Of a stretch of DNA of 64,000 bases, positions 9,619 to 18,952 are shown in pieces (within the stretch, counting starts at the first letter, position 1; every line of letters begins with the position of its first letter). A model generated the notes under the pieces. That model saw nothing but the letters and a program-made list of their open reading frames with translations, searched no databases and had not been told where the DNA came from. Source of the DNA: Rhodanobacter sp. A1T4. Lineage in GTDB: Bacteria > Pseudomonadota > Gammaproteobacteria > Xanthomonadales > Rhodanobacteraceae. Made by a program: the position numbers and the translations under genes. The stretch spans positions 186,001 through 250,000 of the forward strand of contig NZ_JACHCP010000004.1 in the NCBI RefSeq assembly GCF_014207185.1. The letters run 5' to 3'.

Positions 9619-11626
9619 AGCGTTGCAACAGTTTCATTTTTTGCGACCACTGTGGCTCGTCGCGCTTGTCGCGCTGCCGCTGCTGTTCTGGTTCGGTATG
9701 CGGCGGAGTTCGGTGCCGCTTGAACTTTCCCGGTTGGTCGATGCCGAACTGTTGCCGCATCTGTTGCGTGGTCGCGCAGCCAATCGTTATATGCCAGCTG
9801 GTCTGTTCGCCGTGGGTTGGACACTATGCGCATTGGCGTTGGCCGGCCCGACCTGGAATCGTGTGGCGCAGCCGCTTTACGCCAGTCGAGCAGCCCAGGT
9901 CGTGGCGATATCGCTGTCGCAGCACATGCTGTCGCGCGACGTGGCACCGAGCCGGCTGGATCGAGCGCGCTACAAGGTGCATGACTTGCTGGCCAGCAAT
10001 CGAGATGGCCTTAACGCGTTGATCGGTTACGCGGGCGAGGCTTTCGTGGTGGCACCATTGACCGCCGATGCCAACAGCCTCGGCGATTTGCTCAATGCCA
10101 TGAGCCCCGACACCATGCCGGTGGACGGCAACGATGCGGCGCTGGCGATCCAGCGTGGCGCGGCGTTGATTCACGATGCCAATGTACCCGGCGGTTCGCT
10201 GGTATTGATTACCGATCAGGCCGATGCCGCCGCCGACGCGGCGGCTCGCGTGGCTGATGCCGCGGGTGTGCGGGTGTCGGTGCTCGGTGTGGGAACAGCG
10301 CAGGGTGGCCCGATACCCCAGGCCAGCGGCGGTTTTTTGCGCGATGAGCAGGATCGCATCGTTATGGCCGATCGCGATGATGCAGCGTTGGCGGCACTGG
10401 CTGCTGCGGGCGGTGGCCGCTACGCGCCGATGACGACGGATGCCGGCGACATCGATGCGTTGAAAAGCGAGCTGCGTGCCGGTCCGTCAATAGCCGCAGC
10501 CGGGCAAGTGGGTGACGAATGGCAGGATCGCGGTCCGTGGTTGCTGCTGCCGCTGCTGCTGGTTGTGGCGATGGCTTTCCGACGCGGTTGGCTGCTGTTG
10601 CTGCCGCTGATCCTGCTACCCATGCTGCCTGGTCGCGCCGAGGCTACCGACTGGCGCGACCTGTGGCAACGCCCAGATCAGCAGGCTGCGCAGACATTAC
10701 GTCAGGGTGGCCCGGCCAAACAGGCGCAGCAGCTTGCACGTGATCCCGCCTGGCGCGGTGCGGCCGACTATCGCGCAGCCGACTATGCTGCTGCCGCCAA
10801 AACTCTGCAGCCGCTGCCTGGCACAAACGCGGCGTACAACCGCGGCAACGCATTGGCCAAGCAGGGGCAATACAACGAGGCGATCGATGCCTACCAACAG
10901 GCGTTGAAAATCGATCCGGCCAACGCCGATGCAGCCGCGAATAAAAAGGCCGTCGAGGACTGGCTGAAACAGCAAAAGCAGCAGGACCAGAACCAGAAAA
11001 ACGAGAATCAGCAGAATAAAAACCAGCAGCAGAAGCAGGATTCGTCAAATTCGAAAAAGCCTGACAGTGATGGCAACCAAGGTCAGTCGAAGCCAGATCA
11101 AGAGGGAAAGGACGGCAAGTCCGATGCCTCACAAAAACCGGATCAAAAGCCAGCACCGGATGCCGGAAAGCCATCGGATAAATCGGGACAGAATGGCCAG
11201 CCTGATTCGCAGAAGCAGCCGTCGCAAGACCCATCCAAACTGGATCAGTCCAAGCCGGATCAATCCAAACCAGATCAAACGGGCGAGGATTCATCTGCAA
11301 AGAGCCAGTCCGCTGAGCAACCCAAGCCATTGACTCCACAGCAGCAAGCCGAGCAGAAGGCCAGTGCTGACAAGGCGCAGCAGGCTTTGCAGAAGCAGAT
11401 GGATCAGGCGCTGGCTGGCCAGTCCAAAGATCAGCAGAGCAAGTCGCCGCCAACCCATCAGCTCGGCGAGATGTCGAAAGACGATCCGGATTCCAAGTTG
11501 CCGGCCGATCTGCGACAGGCCATACAGCGTGTGCCGGATGATCCTGGCGCGTTGTTGCGACGGAAGTTTCAACTGGAATACGAGCAGCGCCACGGCGGCG
11601 TGCCGAACGAGGATGATCAACCGTGA
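9611..11626 (+). CDS. VWA plus TPR fusion protein (BatB/BatC-like)
   Basis: Protein of 671 aa. Two N-terminal membrane helices and a BatB-type VWA domain (about 95-285) are followed by two more helices (about 308-345), a TPR segment (AAYNRGNALAKQGQYNEAI and following, about 400-450) and a long Gln/Lys/Asp/Ser-rich low-complexity stretch (about 455-610). It therefore fuses what are separate BatB and BatC proteins in Bacteroides. The VWA MIDAS is degenerate: S101-L-S-Q-H105 stands where DxSxS is expected. ATG 9611 overlaps batA by 8 bp. Confidence 0.9.
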   Translation: MNEALQQFHFLRPLWLVALVALPLLFWFGMRRSSVPLELSRLVDAELLPHLLRGRAANRYMPAGLFAVGWTLCALALAGPTWNRVAQPLYASRAAQVVAISLSQHMLSRDVAPSRLDRARYKVHDLLASNRDGLNALIGYAGEAFVVAPLTADANSLGDLLNAMSPDTMPVDGNDAALAIQRGAALIHDANVPGGSLVLITDQADAAADAAARVADAAGVRVSVLGVGTAQGGPIPQASGGFLRDEQDRIVMADRDDAALAALAAAGGGRYAPMTTDAGDIDALKSELRAGPSIAAAGQVGDEWQDRGPWLLLPLLLVVAMAFRRGWLLLLPLILLPMLPGRAEATDWRDLWQRPDQQAAQTLRQGGPAKQAQQLARDPAWRGAADYRAADYAAAAKTLQPLPGTNAAYNRGNALAKQGQYNEAIDAYQQALKIDPANADAAANKKAVEDWLKQQKQQDQNQKNENQQNKNQQQKQDSSNSKKPDSDGNQGQSKPDQEGKDGKSDASQKPDQKPAPDAGKPSDKSGQNGQPDSQKQPSQDPSKLDQSKPDQSKPDQTGEDSSAKSQSAEQPKPLTPQQQAEQKASADKAQQALQKQMDQALAGQSKDQQSKSPPTHQLGEMSKDDPDSKLPADLRQAIQRVPDDPGALLRRKFQLEYEQRHGGVPNEDDQP

Positions 11627-13323
11627 TCTATCGACGACTCATTGCATGGTGCTTGCTCGCCTTGATGCTGATTCCGGCATTCGTCCATGCGGCCGACGTG
11701 CAGGCTACGCTGGATCGCAACAGTGTGGCGTTGGGTGAAACGGTGACGTTGAATCTGCGCATCCAAGGCGATGCCAGCAATCTCGCCATGCCCGATCTCG
11801 GCGTTTTGGGCAGCGACTTCGACATGCTAGGTACATCGCAAAACAGCAGCGTCAGCGTGATCAACGGTGCTGCGACGTCCGAGCTGACGTTGGGTGTGGT
11901 ATTGCGACCCCGCCATACCGGCACTTTGCAGATTCCCTCGCTTGATATTGCCGGAAGTCGAACGGCGCCCCTGCAACTGGAAGTAACGGCGGCGGATGCT
12001 TCGGATAATGTGGCCGCGCATCGTGATGTTTTCATGGAGTCGCAGGTCGAGCCGAATCAGGGCTATGTCGGCCAGCAGCTGAGCTACGTGGTGCGGTTGT
12101 TTTTCGCCACCACCATCAGCGATGGCTCGCTCGAAGCACCGCAACTCAATGGCATCCAGTTCAACAAGATCGGCGACGATACCAACTACTCGGTTGAGCG
12201 TGGTGGGCGTCAGTACCATGTACTGGAGCGGCGTTATGCGTTGATTCCACAGCATGCCGGTCGTGTCGAGATTCCCGCGCTGAATTTTCAGGGCGTGGCA
12301 ATCGATCCGGCGGACCCGGACAGTTTCTTCGGCGCGCGCAAACCGGTGTCGGCCAGGGCGCCCGCAGTAACGATCGACATCAAGCCGACGCCCGTCGACT
12401 GGGGCGGTACGGCGTGGCTGCCGGCACGCCAAATGAGTCTTACGCTGGATGGTTTGCCGGATGCGCAGACTCCGGTGCGCGTGGGCCAGCCGCTGAATCT
12501 CACGATGAACCTGCAGGCGACCGGCTTGCCAGCGGAGGCGCTGCCAACGCTCAGCATGCCGCCGCTGGATGGAGCAACGGCATATCCGGACAAACCGACC
12601 ACCACCAGCCGCAACGATGGCCCGTGGATCGTCGGCCAACGGCAGCAAGCCTTTGCGATCGTTCCCAACCGTATCGGTACGCTGACGATCCCCGCAACAA
12701 CGCTCAAGTGGTGGAACGTGTTGGCCGATCGCATGGAGGTTGCGCAGATTCCGGCGCACAGTTTTTCCGTGTTGCCAGCGAGTAGTGGTTCGGACGTCCA
12801 TACGGCCAATCCGACGACCGCAGCGATGCCAGCTTCAGCTCTCGCGCCAGTTACGTTAGCGAATGCACCAACGACACCATGGCGCTGGATCGCCATCGGC
12901 AGTATTACCTTGTGGTTGCTCAGCGTGATGGCATGGCTGATCTGGCGTCGCTATCAGCGTGAGCGTCCTGCATCGGTGGCGATTCCAAACGCGCCCAATG
13001 CATCGGCGCGCGAGCGTCAGCAAGCATTCCTCGTCGCCGCGCGCGGCAGCAATACGTCAGAGCAGGTGCGTAGCCTGCTGGCATGGGCACGCATCGAACG
13101 ACCGGCAATCCAGCACTTGGGCGACTTGACCGCATTGCTGGGCGATGAACAACAACGCGCGGCCATTGCAAGCTTGCAGCGGCAGCATTATGCCAGTGCA
13201 TCGATGTCGGGTAGTGATGCGCCATTGGCTGAAGTCTTCAAGCGTGGCTTTATCTGGCGTGTGGCCGACAAGGGCGATGAAGGCTCTGATCTGCCGCCGC
13301 TCTATCCCTTCAAACTGCATTGA
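11623..13323 (+). CDS. batD: BatD-like protein (oxygen tolerance domain)
   Basis: Secreted/membrane-anchored BatD family protein (566 aa): signal peptide to about residue 23 (VHA|ADV), several beta-sandwich repeats beginning [20 protein letters not shown], a membrane helix at about 425-447 ([20 protein letters not shown]) and a cytoplasmic tail. Probably a partner of the VWA proteins in the periplasm. GTG start overlapping the previous stop (GTGA). Its last 14 bases overlap the convergent macrodomain gene. Confidence 0.9.
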   Translation: MIYRRLIAWCLLALMLIPAFVHAADVQATLDRNSVALGETVTLNLRIQGDASNLAMPDLGVLGSDFDMLGTSQNSSVSVINGAATSELTLGVVLRPRHTGTLQIPSLDIAGSRTAPLQLEVTAADASDNVAAHRDVFMESQVEPNQGYVGQQLSYVVRLFFATTISDGSLEAPQLNGIQFNKIGDDTNYSVERGGRQYHVLERRYALIPQHAGRVEIPALNFQGVAIDPADPDSFFGARKPVSARAPAVTIDIKPTPVDWGGTAWLPARQMSLTLDGLPDAQTPVRVGQPLNLTMNLQATGLPAEALPTLSMPPLDGATAYPDKPTTTSRNDGPWIVGQRQQAFAIVPNRIGTLTIPATTLKWWNVLADRMEVAQIPAHSFSVLPASSGSDVHTANPTTAAMPASALAPVTLANAPTTPWRWIAIGSITLWLLSVMAWLIWRRYQRERPASVAIPNAPNASARERQQAFLVAARGSNTSEQVRSLLAWARIERPAIQHLGDLTALLGDEQQRAAIASLQRQHYASASMSGSDAPLAEVFKRGFIWRVADKGDEGSDLPPLYPFKLH

Positions 13324-13831
13324 GCGCGCCTTGGAAAATCGCTCGCATGGCATCGCTGAAGCAGCACAAAGTAATGTCAATGGAAGCATCATGGGTCGGC
13401 TCATCGCACAGCGTGGCAGCGGCCACTGCCGCCGCCAACGTTGCCGGATAACCGTAAACACCGCAGCTGATTGCCGGGAACGCAATCGTGTGCAGCCGAT
13501 GTTCGCGCAGCAGACGCAGTGAGTTGCGATAGCAGTGGCTCAACAGCTCTGCTTCGTCGTGATCGCCGCCCTGCCAGATCGGTCCCACGGTGTGAATCAC
13601 GTAGCGCACTGGCAAATCGAAGCCCGGTGTGATGCGTACCTCGCCCGTCGGGCAACGCACACCCGGCGCGCTTTCCGGTAGTGCACGACAAGCGTTCAGT
13701 AATGCGGGTCCAGCCGCCCGGTGAATCGCGCCATCCACGCCACCTCCGCCGAGCAAGCCGGGATTGGCGGCGTTGACGATGGTGTCCACGCGTAGTTGGG
13801 TGATATCGGCGGTGACAACGGTGATGGGCAT
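13310..13831 (-). CDS. Macrodomain protein, O-acetyl-ADP-ribose deacetylase type
   Basis: Single macrodomain protein (173 aa) of the MacroD/YmdB class, which hydrolyses O-acetyl-ADP-ribose and may remove ADP-ribose from acidic residues. The start [16 protein letters not shown], the ADP-ribose loop [20 protein letters not shown] and the second loop [11 protein letters not shown] are canonical. Length matches the YmdB family. Divergent from marR with 56 bp between starts; its 3' end overlaps batD on the other strand by 14 bp. Confidence 0.94.
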   Translation of the reverse strand: MPITVVTADITQLRVDTIVNAANPGLLGGGGVDGAIHRAAGPALLNACRALPESAPGVRCPTGEVRITPGFDLPVRYVIHTVGPIWQGGDHDEAELLSHCYRNSLRLLREHRLHTIAFPAISCGVYGYPATLAAAVAAATLCDEPTHDASIDITLCCFSDAMRAIFQGALNAV

Positions 13832-13864
13832 GGCTTCGGTCCTAGCTGCGCCGTATGCTTCAAT

Positions 13865-13874
13865 CTCTGCAGAG
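13865..13874. promoter_or_regulatory. 10-bp palindrome before marR
   Basis: CTCTGCAGAG is a perfect palindrome located in the 56-bp divergent spacer, 14 bp upstream of the marR start. It could be a MarR half-site pair, but its GAGG end probably also serves as ribosome-binding site, and such a short palindrome can occur by chance. Confidence 0.25.
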
Positions 13875-13887
13875 GTTTTAAAAGCTC

Positions 13888-14346
13888 ATGGCGAAGACGG
13901 AAGATATCTCCTTCGGCTACCTGCTCAACGATGTGACCTTGCTGATTCGCAAGCATTTCGATCGGCGTGCCGTGAAGTTTGGACTTACCCGTGCCCAATG
14001 GCGCGCGGTCAAAGTGCTGTATCACCGTGAGGGTCTGCGGCAAACCGAGTTGGCTGAATTTCTCGAAATGGAACCTATTGCCGTAGGTCGGGTGATCGAT
14101 CGACTGCAGGCCGCTGGCTTCGTCGAACGTCGACCCGATCCGAAGGACCGCCGGGCCTGGCGCCTGCATACGACCGAACAGGCGCGTGGCGTTGTTGATG
14201 ATATGGAAGTTATCGGACGCGGCCTGCGCAAGGATGCCACCCGCAATATCGATTACGACGAGCTACAGCAGGCGCTGGCGGTGATCACCCGAATCAAGGA
14301 CAACCTGCTGGCGTTGGACCAGCTCACGGCCGACGCTGAAAAATGA
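13888..14346 (+). CDS. MarR-family transcriptional regulator
   Basis: Winged-helix regulator of 152 aa. The recognition-helix region LRQTELAEFLEMEPIAVGRV and the wing VERRPDPKDRRAWRLH are typical MarR; flanking helices form the dimerisation domain. It resembles the SlyA/HorB-like branch. ATG 13888 has AGAGG about nine bases upstream. It is divergent from the macrodomain gene; which genes it controls cannot be read from the sequence. Confidence 0.93.
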   Translation: MAKTEDISFGYLLNDVTLLIRKHFDRRAVKFGLTRAQWRAVKVLYHREGLRQTELAEFLEMEPIAVGRVIDRLQAAGFVERRPDPKDRRAWRLHTTEQARGVVDDMEVIGRGLRKDATRNIDYDELQQALAVITRIKDNLLALDQLTADAEK

Positions 14347-14513
14347 TTCTATGCGGAGCCTGGGCATGAATCCTTGTGCATTGGCGGACTGATTCGGGCT
14401 CATTGGTCGCAATGGCGATGACACATGCTGACGCCAGGCCCGTACTGTCTGCGGCATTGACTGCCTCTATGTGGATCTTGCGCCGCCCAGCCCGATGAAG
14501 ACGCTCGGATATC

Positions 14514-14547
14514 CAAAAGGAAACGGCCCGAAGGCCATTTCCTTTTG
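14514..14547 (-). terminator. Terminator for the M28 peptidase gene
   Basis: Interrupted hairpin CAAAAGGAAAcGGCC / GGCCaTTTCCTTTTG with a 4-base loop, lying 20 bp beyond the peptidase stop on the minus strand. Because the arms end in A-rich and T-rich runs it may also serve marR from the other side. Confidence 0.8.
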
Positions 14548-14566
14548 TGTGACTAGCGCCGCTGCA

Positions 14567-16003
14567 TTATTCGCCGGCGCCGTCTTTATTGAACGCATCA
14601 GGTGCCGAACCAAAATCGCCTTTGGCATTGGCTGCCATATATGCAAAGGACGCATACACGGCGACATTCTGCGCCAGTTCCCTGGGGTCGATTTTGTCCA
14701 GCGTGTCGTTGGCGTTGTGGTGATAGTCGAAGTACATGGTGCCGTCCTGTGTCAGCGAGAGCGCAGCCATGCCCTTGTCGTGCATCTGCGACAGATCCGA
14801 GCCGCCGCCACCGGGACGATTTTCATCGTACGCCACGCCAAGAGGAGCCAGCACGCCGGCGATCTGTGCAGTCGCTGCACGCGCTTCGGGCTTGACGCTG
14901 GCGCTCATCCGCCAGACCGGGCCGGAACCGAAATCGGATTCGGTGCCGAGCTGATGTTTCGCGACTTCGCTGGCATGCCTTGTTGCGTATTCTATGCCGC
15001 CATACAGGCCCATCTCCTCGTTGGCAAACGCAATCACGCGCACGGTGCGATCCGGCCGCTGCGGCATGTCATGGATCAGCTTGCCAGCGGCCATCGCGAT
15101 GGCCACGCCAGCGCCGTCGTCGATTGCGCCGGTGCCCAGATCCCACGAATCCAGATGACCACCGATATCGACGATCTGCTCGGGATGCTTCCGACCGGTG
15201 ATCTCGCCGATGACGTTGGCGCCAGTGAAGGTGCCGACGATGCCGCAATCCAGATCCAGCTTCACGCTGACCGGCTTGCCGTAGCCGAGCACGCGCTCAA
15301 GCTGGTCGGCATCGGGATTCGACAGCGCAGCCGCAGGAATCGCCTGTGCGGGATCTTTGAACATGGTGACGCCGGTATGCGGCGTGCGGCTATTCGCATC
15401 GGTGCCGGCCGAGCGCAGGATGAAAGCGGCTGCACCCTTGCGGGAAGCGATGGCCGGGCCGCCGGTGCGGATCGCCGAACCCATGCCGTAATCGTGGCCG
15501 TCCTTCTGCCGCGTCATGCGGAAACCGATGTAAACGATCTTGCCTTTCACACTGGCCGGATCGGCCGCCTTCAGTGCATCGAGGCTGTCAAATTTCACGA
15601 CTTCGGCAGTGAGGCCACCCTGCGGCGTTCCCGCGGAGAAGCCCAGCGCGGTCAGCGCCAGCGGCTGCGGGAACGGCGCGACGATGGCGCCGTGTTCGCT
15701 GCGGCGCTGCCATAGAGGATAGGTGACCGCCTCGGTATAGACCTTGTCGTAACCCAGCTCCTTGAACTTGGCGATCGCCCAGGCGCGTCCGCGCGCGTCG
15801 TTGACGCCGCCAGCAATGCGTGGACCGACCTCAGTGGTCAGCGAGGTGACAATCTTGTAGCCGGTGTCGTCGGTGAGCGCCTTGTCACGCAATTGTTCGG
15901 CCGCCTTTACAGTGGCGTCGGGAATTCGGGTATCGGTGGCGCTGGCATGACCAGCGTTTGCCAGCAGCAGGCTGGCAGCGAGAAAAGTGAGCGGAACGCG
16001 CAT
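14567..16003 (-). CDS. Secreted M28-family zinc aminopeptidase
   Basis: Exported metallopeptidase (478 aa): signal peptide to about residue 22 (GHA|SAT), a PA-domain insertion (about 120-250) and the M28 catalytic domain. Zinc-ligand motifs are GGHLDSWDLGTGAIDDGAG and NEEMGLYGG, with a late HHNANDTLDKID region supplying the last histidine. The overall pattern resembles plasma glutamate carboxypeptidase-like xanthomonad enzymes. Monocistronic, with its own terminator. Substrate specificity (aminopeptidase or dipeptidase) is not decided by the motifs. Confidence 0.93.
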   Translation of the reverse strand: MRVPLTFLAASLLLANAGHASATDTRIPDATVKAAEQLRDKALTDDTGYKIVTSLTTEVGPRIAGGVNDARGRAWAIAKFKELGYDKVYTEAVTYPLWQRRSEHGAIVAPFPQPLALTALGFSAGTPQGGLTAEVVKFDSLDALKAADPASVKGKIVYIGFRMTRQKDGHDYGMGSAIRTGGPAIASRKGAAAFILRSAGTDANSRTPHTGVTMFKDPAQAIPAAALSNPDADQLERVLGYGKPVSVKLDLDCGIVGTFTGANVIGEITGRKHPEQIVDIGGHLDSWDLGTGAIDDGAGVAIAMAAGKLIHDMPQRPDRTVRVIAFANEEMGLYGGIEYATRHASEVAKHQLGTESDFGSGPVWRMSASVKPEARAATAQIAGVLAPLGVAYDENRPGGGGSDLSQMHDKGMAALSLTQDGTMYFDYHHNANDTLDKIDPRELAQNVAVYASFAYMAANAKGDFGSAPDAFNKDGAGE

Positions 16004-16090
16004 GGTGAGTTTCCTGACGACAAACCCTGATTATGGGCCTAGACAGCTCCTGCGCTTGAGCCATAAGTCATACTGGCGATCGCAAATGAA

Positions 16091-16124
16091 GATGGCCGCG
16101 CATCCCTGCGAATGCGCGGCCATC
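16091..16124 (-). terminator. Strong hairpin after mscL
   Basis: 13-bp perfect stem GATGGCCGCGCAT / ATGCGCGGCCATC with an 8-base loop, 25 bp beyond the mscL stop on the minus strand and before the peptidase promoter region. The downstream run on the minus strand (CTTCATTTG) is only moderately T-rich. Confidence 0.7.
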
Positions 16125-16149
16125 GAGAAGCTTTTGAAATCAGTTCGGG

Positions 16150-16560
16150 TCAGGGTTTGCTTTTCAGCAAATCGCGAATCTCGGTGAGCAAGACAACGTC
16201 GGCTGTCGGTGCGGCTGGAGCCGCTTCCTCTTTCTTCTGCATCTTGTTGATCGCCTTGACCACCAGAAAAATCGCCGCGGCGATGATGAGGAAGGTGATG
16301 ACGGTGTTGATGAAGTCACCGTAGCCAATCGCCACTTCGGCAATCTTGTGCTTCGGATCGCTGTCATCGCCCGGTTTGAGCACCCATTTCAGCTGGCTGA
16401 AATCGATACCTCCAGTAATCAACCCGATGGGCGGCATGATGATTTTTTCGACCAGTGACGTGACGATCTTGCCGAACGCGGCACCGATCACCACACCAAC
16501 CGCCAGGTCAACGACACTGCCGCGCATGGCAAAAGCTTTGAATTCCTGCAACATACTCAT
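16150..16560 (-). CDS. mscL: Large-conductance mechanosensitive channel MscL
   Basis: Pentameric inner-membrane channel that opens on hypo-osmotic shock. At 136 aa it has the expected N-terminal helix and TM1 ([20 protein letters not shown]), periplasmic loop, TM2 ([19 protein letters not shown]) and C-terminal helix bundle ([10 protein letters not shown]). Start is ATG at 16560 with GGGGA upstream; an in-frame Met two codons later is an alternative. The periplasmic loop contains the common [14 protein letters not shown] stretch. Confidence 0.97.
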   Translation of the reverse strand: MSMLQEFKAFAMRGSVVDLAVGVVIGAAFGKIVTSLVEKIIMPPIGLITGGIDFSQLKWVLKPGDDSDPKHKIAEVAIGYGDFINTVITFLIIAAAIFLVVKAINKMQKKEEAAPAAPTADVVLLTEIRDLLKSKP

Positions 16561-16642
16561 GCTTTTTCCCCAGGTTTCGGCCGAATGGCCAGTGGACTCT
16601 AACGCAACATGGTGAGTCCGCCCAGTGCAGCTGCGGAAGAGC

Positions 16643-17329
16643 TTAAACGACCCGGCTTACCAGCTCGGCAACGCCGACCAGCTCGGCATGAAAACTGTCG
16701 CCAGGCTGCAGTGCGGCAACACCCGCCGGCGTGCCGGTAAAGATCAGGTCGCCAGCTTTCAACTCGAACAGGGTGGAAAGCACGGCGATAATTTCCGGCA
16801 CGTTGTGCACCATTTCACCCAGCGTGGTGTGCTGACGCCGGGTGCCGTTGACGTGCAACTGCAACGTCGTCTGGCCGTCGATGGTGACGTCGGCTGCCGC
16901 ACGTAGAGCGGACACGGGGGCGGAGTGATCGAATGCCTTGGCCGTATCCCATGGGTTGCCCTTGGCTTTGGCTTGGGCCTGCAAATCGCGGCGGGTGAGG
17001 TCCAGGCCGACGCCGTAACCCCAGATCAGGGATGAAGACTGCGCGGGTGTCAGGTTGATACCACCAGCGCCAAGGGCCACCACCATTTCGACTTCGTGAT
17101 GCAAGTCGTTGGTGGCTTGCGGGTACGGTACGTCGGCGCCATCGCTGACGACTGCATCGGCCGGTTTGCAGAAAAAGATCGGCGTCGACTTGTCCACCGT
17201 TGAGCCCATTTCGCGTGCATGCTCGGCGTAGTTGCGACCGATGCAGAACACGCGGCGTACGGGGAAGCGTTGATTGCTGCCGATGATCGGCAGGGTGGTT
17301 ATCGCGGGAGCGGGAATGATGGTATTCAT
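16643..17329 (-). CDS. Fumarylacetoacetate hydrolase-family protein (YcgM-like)
   Basis: Single FAH-domain enzyme of 228 aa. Motifs: [26 protein letters not shown], the metal-binding [11 protein letters not shown], the [16 protein letters not shown] segment and [15 protein letters not shown]. This matches the short fumarylpyruvate hydrolase/oxaloacetate decarboxylase branch (YcgM, FAHD1) rather than true fumarylacetoacetase. The reading frame extends upstream to 17488, but the conserved N-terminus starts at the ATG at 17329, which I use. No aromatic degradation genes are adjacent, so an oxaloacetate-type role is possible. Confidence 0.93.
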   Translation of the reverse strand: MNTIIPAPAITTLPIIGSNQRFPVRRVFCIGRNYAEHAREMGSTVDKSTPIFFCKPADAVVSDGADVPYPQATNDLHHEVEMVVALGAGGINLTPAQSSSLIWGYGVGLDLTRRDLQAQAKAKGNPWDTAKAFDHSAPVSALRAAADVTIDGQTTLQLHVNGTRRQHTTLGEMVHNVPEIIAVLSTLFELKAGDLIFTGTPAGVAALQPGDSFHAELVGVAELVSRVV

Positions 17330-17481
17330 GCCGCCAAGCGTAGCAAACCGGATCGGCGTCGTCGTGCAATAGCCGCACCGTATAGTGATTTTGACAGCAA
17401 GCGGGATATTCTGAACGAGCGTGACGTCGGCATGTCGATCCGCGGGCTTGCCATTCGTCGATCTAGCTATAGGCCTAGCGT

Positions 17482-17495
17482 ATGACATCTGTCAT
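17482..17495. promoter_or_regulatory. Inverted repeat upstream of efflux operon
   Basis: ATGACA-TC-TGTCAT is a perfect 6-bp dyad about 125 bp before the efflux adaptor start, in the 291-bp divergent spacer. Candidate operator; no regulator gene is adjacent. Confidence 0.35.
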
Positions 17496-17516
17496 CGATG
17501 ATGGCTGATGCTGCAC

Positions 17517-17541
17517 CCTGATCGCGCTGGGGGCGATCAGG
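17517..17541. repeat. 9-bp inverted repeat upstream of efflux operon
   Basis: CCTGATCGC and GCGATCAGG are separated by seven bases, 80 bp before the GTG of the adaptor gene. No T-run follows, so an operator or leader hairpin is more likely than a terminator. Confidence 0.4.
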
Positions 17542-17620
17542 CAATCTTGCATGCCACAGGTTTGCTGTCGCGAGCCTGCGTTCAACGCATCACCGGCAAC
17601 GCCGGGTTTGAGGAGTCAGG

Positions 17621-18883
17621 GTGAGCAACGCCGATCTGTTGAAGGAACTGCGCATCGATCGCAGTCAGCGCGAGGACCATGGAAACAAGGGTTCAGGCCG
17701 CTGGCTGTGGATCATCGGTGCGATCGTCATCGTGCTGGTGTTTATCGCCGCCGCGGGCTGGATGTTGCTGGGTCATCGCGCCATCGCGGTGCAAACGGCG
17801 GTCGCGGTCTTGCCCAGCAGCGAGAGCGAAGCGGGCGCGGTGTTGCAGGCCACCGGTTATGTCACCGCGCGGCGGCAGGCCACGGTGTCGGCACAGATCA
17901 CTGGCACGCTCACCGAGGTGCTGATCGAGGAAGGCGATCGGGTCAGGAAGGATCAGGTGCTGGCGCGACTGGACGACAGCGGCTATCGCGCGGCGTTGGA
18001 TTCGGCCAAGGCGGCTGCGGGTGCGGCGCATGCGCTGGTCGCGCAGTACCAGTCGCAGCTGGCGCAGAATCTCCGCGATGCCGATCGCGAGAAGAATCTT
18101 GCTGCGCAGGGCCTGGTTGCGACCCAGCTGGCCGAGCAGGCGCGCACGCTCGCGGATAGCACCCGCTCGCAGCTCGTCTCGCAGCAGCGGCAGGCAGTTT
18201 CGGCCGATGCGCAGGTGACCGAAGCGCAGGTCAATTTCGACTATTGCGTGGTACGCGCGCCGTTCGATGGCGTCATCACCACCAAGGATGCGCAGGTCGG
18301 TGAGATCATCTCGCCGTTCTCCGCCGGCGGCGGCTTCACCCGCACCGGCATCGGCACGATCGTGGACATGGAGTCACTGGAAGTCGATGTGGACGTCAAC
18401 GAAGCCTATATCGGCAAAGTGAAGGCGAACATGCCGGCCGAAGCGGTGCTGGACGCATACCCCGACTGGAAGATTCCCGCCCACGTGATCGCCATCGTGC
18501 CCACAGCCGATCGTGGCAAGGCGACCATCAAGGTGCGCGTGGCGCTGGAGCACAAGGATGCCCGCATCGTGCCCGATATGGGCGTGCGCGTGTCCTTTCT
18601 CGATGTAAAACCGCAAGCCACTACACAGGCACCACAAGGCGTGCTGGTGCCGGCCACGGCGATTGTGCAGCGCGATGGTCGCAGCGTGGTGTTCGTGCTT
18701 GACCGGGTGGCCTCGGGCCAGCGCGACAAAGTGCGGCAGCGCGCGGTGACCCCCGCGACGCAAGCCTATGGTGATCTGCGCCTGCTGCCGGCAGCGGTGG
18801 CGTCGGGCGACAGCGTGGTGATCGCGCCGCCGCCAGAGTTGCACGATGGTTCGGACATCGAGATCAAACCCGCATCACCCTGA
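17621..18883 (+). CDS. MacA/HlyD-type periplasmic efflux adaptor
   Basis: Membrane-fusion protein (420 aa) of a tripartite ABC exporter. A cytoplasmic start of ~27 residues precedes one transmembrane helix (about 28-50); then the first lipoyl half (GYVTARRQATVSAQITGTL), a coiled-coil hairpin (about 125-205), second lipoyl half (VNFDYCVVRAPFDGVITTKDA) and beta-barrel/membrane-proximal domains. GTG start with GGAG upstream. First gene of a four-gene operon with an ATPase and two FtsX-type permeases. No TolC-like gene is present in the window. Confidence 0.93.
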   Translation: MSNADLLKELRIDRSQREDHGNKGSGRWLWIIGAIVIVLVFIAAAGWMLLGHRAIAVQTAVAVLPSSESEAGAVLQATGYVTARRQATVSAQITGTLTEVLIEEGDRVRKDQVLARLDDSGYRAALDSAKAAAGAAHALVAQYQSQLAQNLRDADREKNLAAQGLVATQLAEQARTLADSTRSQLVSQQRQAVSADAQVTEAQVNFDYCVVRAPFDGVITTKDAQVGEIISPFSAGGGFTRTGIGTIVDMESLEVDVDVNEAYIGKVKANMPAEAVLDAYPDWKIPAHVIAIVPTADRGKATIKVRVALEHKDARIVPDMGVRVSFLDVKPQATTQAPQGVLVPATAIVQRDGRSVVFVLDRVASGQRDKVRQRAVTPATQAYGDLRLLPAAVASGDSVVIAPPPELHDGSDIEIKPASP

Positions 18884-18952
18884 CACTTATCGAAACGGCG
18901 CAGTTCGCCACAACGACCAAACATCACTACGGCATTCATCGGGAGAACGACC

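Noticed and set aside
14471-15715. 414-codon plus-strand frame across the M28 peptidase
   Set aside because: The minus-strand frame encodes a complete peptidase with signal peptide and zinc motifs; the plus frame has no recognisable motif.
17391-17396. Perfect TTGACA as the efflux operon -35 box
   Set aside because: No acceptable -10 is found 16-18 bp downstream.
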